Part shown: positions 56,746-64,000 of the stretch, one piece after another
Layout of the letters: each line of letters opens with the position of its first letter
How positions within the stretch are numbered: the first letter of the stretch is position 1
From: Leguminivora glycinivorella
Taxonomy: Eukaryota > Arthropoda > Insecta > Lepidoptera > Tortricidae
Direction of reading: 5' to 3'
Assembly: GCF_023078275.1 (NCBI RefSeq)
Contig: NC_062973.1
Span: 19,772,956-19,836,955, forward strand
Length of the DNA: 64,000 nt
Program-made: the position numbers and the translations under genes
The notes under the pieces: model-generated
The model's input: the letters and a program-made list of their open reading frames with translations, nothing else
Told to the model about the DNA's origin: nothing
Databases searched by the model: none

Positions 56746-57396
56746 ATTTTAACCATTGAAAGTTTGTACGGAACCCTCGTTGGGCGAGTCCGACTCGCAC
56801 TTGGCCGGTTTTTATCATGGAGAAACGTCTGCATACTATAGGTATGTCTGTATTTAAAAATATCCAATTTATATTTAATAAGTCAGGTAGAAATATATAA
56901 AGTAACTGAGTTGACCGCGACGTCACTCAATTCGATTTCATATAAATTCCATATTTAGCAAGTCGTTCAAATTCGTTTTGACAGTTCTTAAGAGCGTTAT
57001 AACATTTCGGCGTCGGGCGAAATTAGGTATTTTACCCGCCGCGCGAGCCCAATATGCCGACCCTTTCTAGCACGTCTTATCACTCGCTCGCACTACAATA
57101 ATGGACAAAACAATCTTGATCCTTCCTATGGAATTTTGATAACAACCACAATCTACTATCTCGATATAAACTTTTGATTTCTAATAAACATTATTTTGTA
57201 CGAAAAGACTAGAATATAGCTCAAAATAATATTAATTACGTTAAAATTTATTTAAAAATTTAAAGTAATAATTATAAACTGTGATCATATTTAAGTAGAT
57301 CCCATCCCAAATGTTTGCTTTTGTTATATGATAAGTATTAGAGTAAAGTATATATTAATATGATGATAAAATAAGTCAAATATAATTCTAATTACT

Positions 57397-58375
57397 TCAA
57401 GGTGGTACTCAGGGTCTGATGATGGAGAGAGATTGTGGTCACCAAAAATCAACTCGCATATTTGAATAACATAAAAAAACGAAGTGGTTCAGTTACATGG
57501 GTTTATTGGTACCGGTGACCACCATCTGGCTCCAACATCAGACCCTCAGTACCAAGAACCCAATGAGCCTGATTACTAAATGGTTTAGTTACATGGATCA
57601 CTGGTACTGGTGACCACCATCTGGCTCCATCATCAGACCCTGAGTACCACCTCTTGTCAAAGGTCTTATTGAGACGATTCCAATGAGCCTAAAGACGATG
57701 TGGTTTAGTCATATGGTTCATTGGTACTGGTAACCACCATCTGGGTCCATCATCAGACCCTGAGTACCACCTCTTGTCGAAGGTCTTGTTGAGACGATTT
57801 CAATGAGCCTACATACGAAGTGGTTTAGTTCCATGGTTCATTGGTACTGGTGACCACCATCTGGCCCCATCATCAGACCCTGAGTACCACCTCTTGTTAA
57901 AGGTCTTATTGAGATGAACCCAATAAGGCTAAACACAAAGTGGTTTAGTCATATGGTTCATTGGTACTGGTGACAACCATCTGTCTCCATCATCAGACCC
58001 TGAGTACCACCTCTTGTCAAAGGTCTTGTTGAGACGAACCCAACGAGCCTAAACACGAAGTCGTTTACTTACATGGTTCACTGGTACTGGTGACCACCTT
58101 CTGGCTCCATCATCAGATCCCGAGTACCACCTCTTGTCAAAGGTCTTATTGAGACGATCCCATTGAGCCTAAATACGAAGTGGTTTAGTCATATGGTTTA
58201 TTGGTACTGGTGACCACCATCTGGCTCCATCATCAGACCCTGAGTACCACCTCTTGTCAAAGGTCTTGTTGAGACGAACCCAACGAGCCTAAACACGAAG
58301 TCGTTTACTTACATGGTTCACTGGTACTGGTGACCACCTTCTGGCTCCATCATCAGATCCCGAGTACCATCTTGA
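57397..58375. repeat. 120-bp tandem array enclosed by inverted ends
   Basis: Eight units start with GGTACTGGTGACCACCATCT or a variant at 57508, 57603, 57723, 57843, 57963, 58083, 58203 and 58323: one 95-bp interval, then six of exactly 120 bp. The left boundary TCAAGGTGGTACTCAGGGTC..TGATGATGGAG is the inverted form of the unit end CCATCATCAGACCCTGAGTA. The right boundary GAGTACCATCTTGA is its mirror, so the whole 979-bp block has inverted termini. Units at 58083 and 58323 and their preceding 60 bp are identical, a 240-bp higher-order duplication. No frame persists through the units. Confidence 0.9.
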
Positions 58376-58631
58376 TGTGTCTTATCATCTTGACCCTATT
58401 GTAATTTTCACATATTTATCATCATAACGTTGTAATACTTTAACATTCAAACATAACAAAGTATTACAAAAGCAAATATTTACGGATCTAGGATCAAATT
58501 CGTTGGTCGCTGTTTACACACACACAATGCGAGGATAGCCCGTGTATAAACAAGGCGTCCGACCCACACAACGATAAATATTCTCGACGTTTGCGATGAA
58601 AACTCGGAGAGCGAAGCAACATACGTCTCAC
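58376..58631. other. Unassigned DNA, GC-richer from 58490
   Basis: The minus-strand frame at 58494-58709 covers this part but would be intron if the exon candidate at 58632-58698 is real. Confidence 0.3.
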
Positions 58632-58698
58632 CTCCTCGAGCTCCGGCGCGGCACTGAAATCGCAGGCGTCCGTCGCCGGTAAAATAGCGACAGGAAGG
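58632..58698 (-). other. Exon-like 67-bp segment, very uncertain
   Basis: On the minus strand a possible acceptor (TTTTTTGAAAACTAG) precedes 67 GC-rich bases. They end CTCGAGGAG before a good donor (GTGAGA, GT at 58631-58630). One frame reads LPVAILPATDACDFSAAPEL then EE. The sharp composition change and paired splice signals are suggestive, but nothing identifies a gene. Confidence 0.2.
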
Positions 58699-59863
58699 CT
58701 AGTTTTCAAAAAATTGGCAAAAAATCATGATAAAATATTATAACGACAAATGGATAACAGCAATTTAAGCACATTGTGCAGATTATTTATATACTAAAAT
58801 AACTTCGATAACATGTAGATTTTCGGAGAAATTATCACTTGTTTCGATGTATTTTCAAGAAAAAATTGAGTTCGTTTTACTTTCAAATTCTCAATTTCAA
58901 AGGATTAAATGATAAATATTGTTTAATGGGCCTAAAGTACAAGATATTAGGAATTTAATTTTACCGCATTTATGAGAGTGAGCTTATCAAATTGTACATA
59001 ATAAGAGCTCCGAAATCTGTGCTTCGCGCGGTTTTTCCTAAACGAGCATCAGAAAAAAAATCATTACTAATTGAAAACGCTTTTTCTTCCATATGTTTTT
59101 TAATGAACCGACAGTTAATTAGATTTTCTAACTGAAACAAGTACTTTTACTGTCTTTTAGTATGAGTAAAGTGTACAATTTTGCCGATAAATATTGTACA
59201 TTTTACAATATATCGCCTTTTTTTGTCATAGCGCTCTTAAAGAGAAGCTGATTTGACTAGGAGGCAAGTAGCCTATTTGAAAACGCTCGGTGTTACTTGC
59301 CCTGAACCTGAGTTTAGAATACCTTGAAGTTGTGATAAAATCAAATTTCTAAGTTAAGGGAAAAAAAGAGGGCAATTTATTTATGGTTTTTATTAATTGC
59401 TATGCCTAATGCAACGCTTCCTTGAATTTTGCTCGCTATTGTTGTCTAGTTTGAGTGATATTAGGGTTAATTTCCGCCAGGTGTCGCTAGTGAAGCGTGT
59501 TAGCATTTTAAAATGTCATGGCGACTGTCGAAAAGCACTGGGCCGTGACACAAGTGTGATACAAAATCGATAACGTGAATGGTTTAGATATTCTGATACA
59601 ATATACAATTGCCAAATATTTAGTAAGTGAAAGCAAGTACGATTTAATAATGGACTGACAAAAAAAGGAACTGAAAAAAAAGCATATCCCTGAAATGTAT
59701 TATGGTCCTTTTAGGCTTAAAACTAGATGGCACTGTTTCGCAGACTGAAAGTGGAGAAAATTAAAAATAACTCCTGTCCCTGTTTTTATTATAATTATCT
59801 GATGATTTATTTCGTGCATGGTATAAAATATTTTATTTTAAGTACAGTCAAGTTGCCTATTAT
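58699..59863. other. Unassigned intergenic DNA
   Basis: No coding sequence or defined repeat recognised. Confidence 0.4.
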
Positions 59864-59871
59864 GTCATGAA

Positions 59872-60327
59872 CAGGGCCCGTAACTTTCATGCCGATGACA
59901 TCAATTTGACGTCACGCTGCTTATAAGATGATTCAAATAGTTTTATTGTAATAATTAATCATTATATTCATTAATCAATTTTTATCATGTACAAATGACT
60001 TCAAAAGTAAGCTATTCATACGTGGAATAATTAATACCTACTTGATACGTGAAACGAAAAGGAAACAATTTGTGTTGTTTTAATAATTTATTGAAATATA
60101 GTAACAAACATAATTAATAAAATGAATGTAAAAAATAAACAAATAATTTAATTTACTTTTCACGTATCAAGTAAGTGTTGATTGTTTCACGTATGATTAA
60201 ATTAGTTTTGAAGTCACGATTAAAATGATTGATAAATAATGATTAATTATTAAATAGAACTCTTGAATCATACTATATGCAGCGTGACGTCAAATTTATG
60301 TTATCGGCATGAAAGTTACGGGCCCTG
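59872..60327. mobile_element. hAT-type MITE with perfect 8-bp target duplication
   Basis: The inverted ends begin CAGGGCCCGTAACTTTCATG, continue CCGAT..ACATC/..ATAAATTTGACGTC, and pair through GACGTCACGCTGC. GTCATGAA flanks both ends exactly (59864-59871 and 60328-60335). CAGGG termini with an 8-bp duplication are the hallmark of hAT elements. 456 bp, AT-rich centre, no transposase. Confidence 0.92.
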
Positions 60328-60335
60328 GTCATGAA

Positions 60336-61330
60336 TAAAATATTTTTATTTTTTTTTCTAAATAATTGACAAAATAAACATTTATGCCGCGAATTTATCA
60401 GCAAAACAATCAATAAAGATTCGATCGATAAAATAGTTCTATTTAGTACTTTGCTTCTTATTAGAGACAACTATGGGTAATCAACAGCAACACGTATTGT
60501 CATCATCATTATCAGTCGGCATCAAAATATATTATGTATGACTAAAGTCTGTCTGTCTTCGATAGTTTAGCTTCTAGATTTTCACCAAACAACCCCCAAT
60601 TTTAGCGAAAATAAAACAAAACACTAAAACACCTGATAGCAATTCGAAACCCCTAAGTGTGAAATGGCATTTCACAAACTGCCAGTCATGGGACATTATT
60701 CCCCGATCAATCCGCTCAGTAACACCTAAAGCTACCCTCTGATATCTAGAAGGCCTACCGAGGACATCAAACATCCCAAATTGCGAGCACCTTTCTCTTT
60801 CACTCCAATTATTGTGCGATTAGAGTGATGGAGAAAGATGCCAGCTATGCGTGATTTTCGGTATCCGCGGTAGGCCCTGAGTCCCTATTACATGAATATA
60901 TCCTTAATGTAGAATGTGTTAAGGTTTGGAGTAGTGGGAAGTGGAATGAACTTTAGAGTGACAGTGGAAATAATTCGTCTCCGCGAATGCGATCTTGCTC
61001 GGGATTGCAGCGGAATCTCAATGAGATCAATGAGTCGAATTCACCCTTGTAGAATTACGCTTTAAGCACGAGTCATACACGACGGGCCGCGCCGCGTCGT
61101 ATATTCTTCTCAATTGTGGTAACGGAATGTGATTCCAAGAAACTATATGATGGTAAAGGACCCCAGCAAACATAGGGAAAAAGTGGTTTCAGTAAAATCT
61201 CCTGATATTTTATTATGACGTGCATTCAAATTTCCTGGTAATATAGTAAGGGCTCTCAAAAATCTCTGATACGTTGTGCAAGGCAGTCACCAGCTCTTCG
61301 GTCAATGAAACAATTAAGTTGTAATATTTT
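60336..61330. other. Unassigned intergenic DNA
   Basis: A short imperfect stem (TCTCTTTCACTCC / GAGTGATGGAGAAAGAT) lies near 60792-60842. The stretch 61265-61300 is a fragment of the LINE end at 38284-38560. Confidence 0.4.
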
Positions 61331-61802
61331 TACATTTGCATGTTTCTTACGAGTAACTTGCCTTCCAGTACGTAAGTTGGCACTGGTATCGAGAAGCAAA
61401 TGGCTCCAGTGAAACATTGTAAGCGCCTCGACACCCACGAGCGGAAAGAGTGCGGGTGGTAAAATTCTTAGAGCCGTCAACACACGGAAGACCAACATTG
61501 CATTGATCATAAATGTATCTTTTTTTTATCAGAATCGTTGCGTGAATTAATTAACATCCATACCGATTTTGGGCCGATTTAACCTGATGCCGCAGTGAAA
61601 GTGTTCATGCAAAGATAACATTTTGTTCCACTCGTACCGTCTGCACCGTGCTTAACAGCTCTGTATTCGCAGTATACTCGTATGTGGCAGTTAGTGTACG
61701 TTGTAAATGCGAGGCGCTTACAATGTTTCACTGGAGCCATTTGCCTCCAGATACCAGTGCCGACTTACGTACTGGGAGGCAAGTTAAGAGATGCAAATGT
61801 GC
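61331..61802. repeat. Inverted pair of a ~90-bp sequence
   Basis: The block CGAGGCGCTTACAATGTTTC..ACTGGAGCCATTTGCCTCCA..GTGCCGACTTACGTACTGGG (61710-61802) is present in inverted form at 61331-61430, with about 280 bp between. Next to the inverted copy, 61431-61490 holds CACCCACGAGCGGAAAGAGT..GGTAAAATTCTTAG, related to the 5' part of the repeat at 43705-43960. Confidence 0.7.
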
Positions 61803-62276
61803 CGACTTAGAACTGAATGCAGTGGTTAGTTATACATGCAAATGCACCAAACTGATATGGTAGTTAAACTTTGTTAAGATGATGAACTGAAATAGATTAG
61901 GTATAATGCATTATAGGAAAAATTACTATCAAGTCCGGTAGCTATAAATCCTTCAACAAACCATGGCCGCTATGTGTGGGTGGCCACCGGTTGTTTAGTA
62001 GATTTTTGGTCAACTAGAGCCGATTCCGCGTTATTTATACATAGGTTAAGGGAAATTTTTTATATGTTATCTTTTATTATATGTTCATCTTTCCTTTCGA
62101 TGTGCTTCGTAGGTTACCGTTCCAATTTGTAATGTCATCTTCTAAATTCACATCTTACGCAATAAAAGTGTCAACACTGTCCAAAAAGGCATTGTTAAAC
62201 ATATCAAGCACTGGAATGTTTACGGATTGCTTAGCTGCGGAACTTCCTAATTAAAGAAAATACACTACTTTCGATT
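61803..62276. other. Unassigned intergenic DNA
   Basis: Nothing recognisable. Confidence 0.35.
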
Positions 62277-62288
62277 TCAGTGACGTAT

Positions 62289-62448
62289 ATATTGATTTAA
62301 ACTAACACGATCTTCACTCATATTATTAAATTAAAACGGGACTTAATCGCGTAAAACTTACGTTTTATATTTAACCCGACGTTTCGGACATGACATTACG
62401 TCCGTGGTCACGGGTAGACCCGTAGGGTCCCGTTTTAATTTAATAATA
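62289..62448. mobile_element. Leader-plus-foldback insertion with 12-bp target duplication
   Basis: The flanking repeats TCAGTGACGTAT (62277-62288 and 62449-62460) are perfect. A 31-nt leader (62289-62319) is followed by an inverted repeat: ATATTATTAAATTAAAACGG-GAC at the left, its complement GTC-CCGTTTTAATTTAATAATAT ending at 62449. The loop contains CGTAAAACTTACGTTTTATA and ACCCGACGTTTCGGACATGA, found in degraded form at 26400-26500. Confidence 0.75.
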
Positions 62449-62460
62449 TCAGTGACGTAT

Positions 62461-62953
62461 GTTCGACTTCAACTAAGGACATAACGTTCCTCGCAGTTAC
62501 GAGTTGCTAGAACAAGGATTTATATCCCAACCAAGCCAACAGTTGCCAAACTCGATGTGAAGGCTACATACGCCGGTGTAAAGTCGATGAGGAAATATTG
62601 CAATTCGATTGGATAACAGGTAAGTTCAATTAAAATTTTGAGTAATATGTAAAAATTCGGGAAAAATGTCTCACTTCTGTGAAACCTCGCGAAGTTAAAA
62701 CTCGAAAAGTTGATATTAGAATATTCCTTCATATCTGCGTACTGCCTCTCTCTTTCTCTTTTAGTTTTATAGAGCGGCATATAATTATCTGTTTCATTTA
62801 ATTTTTTATGGTATACAACACGGACCTAATCCCCTGTAAATTCTCTATGTGAATCCTATCCAGGGCACTTAGCCAACGACACAATTGCTAACTCTGCCCA
62901 AGCGTTTCGTAACTTGCTCTATATTGCTCTTCTTTAGTAGCGCGTCAGGCCAG
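62461..62953. other. Unassigned intergenic DNA
   Basis: Nothing recognisable. Confidence 0.35.
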
Positions 62954-63112
62954 GCCCCGTAGCTGAATGACGTTTCTGCAACGTGAAACACCACCGAAAC
63001 GACGCAGAAATGTAGTTTGGCTCTGTCGCGCCAATACGCAAGAGCGCTACTAGTGATAGATATCTACGAAAGAGATATTATTGTGAGCGTTTGTGCATTC
63101 GGCTACGCACAC
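62954..63112. mobile_element. MITE, GTAGCCAAATGGCA family, copy E (reverse orientation)
   Basis: It starts GCCCCGTAGCTGAATGACGT and ends GTGCATTCGGCTACGCAC. The interior has GCCAATACGCAAGAGCGCTA and TACGAAAGAGATATTATTGT, closest to copy D at 30912. Confidence 0.85.
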
Positions 63113-64000
63113 AGACCTCGTTTCATTCGCCACGTAGCCACAACGTAGCGTCAACGATTGTGATTTCGGCTAGGGCGAGGCTGTAACTGTATCGACTCGT
63201 TGACCTTTCCTGAAGGATGACCCGTGCGTGGAAGGTACCGGACAGACGTACCTCGACCTGTCACGTCGTGTCCTCCATTTATGTCGATTTCGTTCATTTT
63301 CAAGGTACTGAAACCGGCCGCCTATATATGGTCCTGTGTTGTCGTTACCTCAAGGACACAAAGCACTTTATGAATACGGGTTCAAGACTGAGTTGACAGT
63401 TGAATGGTTTAAATGACCGGCGAAGGTGCTCAAAAATATCTGAGATAATTAGTGATCCGATATGTTTGGTAGCGACTATACTATAATATTATAAAGTATA
63501 ATACAAATAAAAATTAAGTATATTTAATGTAAAGTAAGTAAATACAAATTAATAATTAAGTTAATTTAATGTAGTTTTAGTTTATTGTATGATTTGCATG
63601 CTGCCAAAACACAGCAAAAAGTTGAGACACACAATTTATGTAAGACCAATCATGTTAACACTTTTTAAATGCGAATAAAATTATAAATCATGAATGTAAT
63701 CCAAGTTTACTTAGTAATTAAAACCTAATTGAGTAATATAAATAATGTAATAGGACTTGGAGGAGTTAACTTTATTTAGTTAGAGTAATTTAGTGATACA
63801 AAAGGTACAGCTTAAGTTTCGGGGAAAATTTACTAGTTGTCACTAAATTGGCCGTAACTCCCAAAATAGAACGATAAAAATGGAACCTTACACCTACTGA
63901 ACTCGCCCACAAAGATACACATTATCCTTTGAGTAGGGATTGAAATCGTGTAGGTACTCACATGTAAGTACCTAGCTGTTATGACAAGTGTGCGGATCCT
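63113..64000. other. Unassigned DNA to the window end
   Basis: The part 63110-63400 is GC-richer and contains CGCCTATATATGGTCCTGTG, a weak TATA-like signal. No exon or repeat could be assigned. The rest is AT-rich. Confidence 0.35.

Noticed and set aside
57508..58375. CRISPR-like regular repeats
   Set aside because: Units are contiguous 120-bp tandem repeats without unique spacers, in a eukaryotic genome.

Overview
The window reads as a piece of nuclear DNA from an insect, most likely a moth or butterfly (Lepidoptera). It is AT-rich and has large intergenic spaces packed with short non-autonomous transposons. Several repeat types, recognised from memory only, are common in lepidopteran genomes: tRNA-headed SINEs with bodies such as 'gggcatttatttgtgtgatg', the 'gtagccaaatggca' inverted-repeat MITEs, and the 'accgacttcaaaaaaggagg' and 'gggttccgta' repeats. 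No bacterial-type operons, ribosomal genes or CRISPR arrays are present.

Host genes are sparse. The one confident host coding segment is a minus-strand first coding exon (25130-25579) of a SAMD5-like SAM-domain protein, in a GC- and CpG-rich patch with a good splice donor; the rest of that gene must lie at lower coordinates or outside the window. A second coding-looking stretch (34161-34436, minus) could be an exon of a coiled-coil protein, and a 67-bp exon-like segment lies at 58632-58698 (minus). Neither can be assigned. A decayed run of Lys/Arg-rich repeats at 17.6-18.0 kb looks like a dead coding sequence.

Layout. 0-9.6 kb: mostly unassigned DNA with a triplicated ~190-bp motif, a tiny LINE insertion with target-site duplication (TSD), two MITE copies (one splitting a retroelement coding remnant) and a palindromic MITE. 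10.6-12.5 kb: a nearly identical 840-bp tandem duplication, one copy of which carries a tRNA-like foldback insertion. 13.5-24.2 kb: MITEs, SINEs and two clear nested insertions. 25-26 kb: the SAM gene exon. 26.6-29.3 kb: foldbacks, a tRNA-derived SINE and a complete but dead mariner. 30.9-38.6 kb: MITE, SINEs and LINE 3' ends. 39.4-41.3 kb: a 5'-truncated non-LTR retrotransposon with a 534-codon uninterrupted reverse-transcriptase frame. 42.8-52.5 kb: tandem arrays, SINEs (one interrupted), large foldbacks, and an RTE-type LINE fragment with a perfect 17-bp TSD. 53-58.4 kb: dispersed repeats and a 120-bp tandem array enclosed by inverted termini. 59.9-63.1 kb: a hAT-type MITE with perfect 8-bp TSD, another foldback and a further MITE copy.

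The most unusual pattern is architectural. Three unrelated-looking insertions (about 12.2, 27.4 and 62.3 kb) share one layout: a perfect 12-14-bp direct repeat, a 28-43-nt non-palindromic leader, then an inverted repeat that ends exactly at the second direct repeat. The 12.2-kb case has its own empty site 845 bp away. This is not the layout of a normal terminal-inverted-repeat transposon and may be a self-priming (snap-back) retroposition product. All family names are from reading only; no searches were run.
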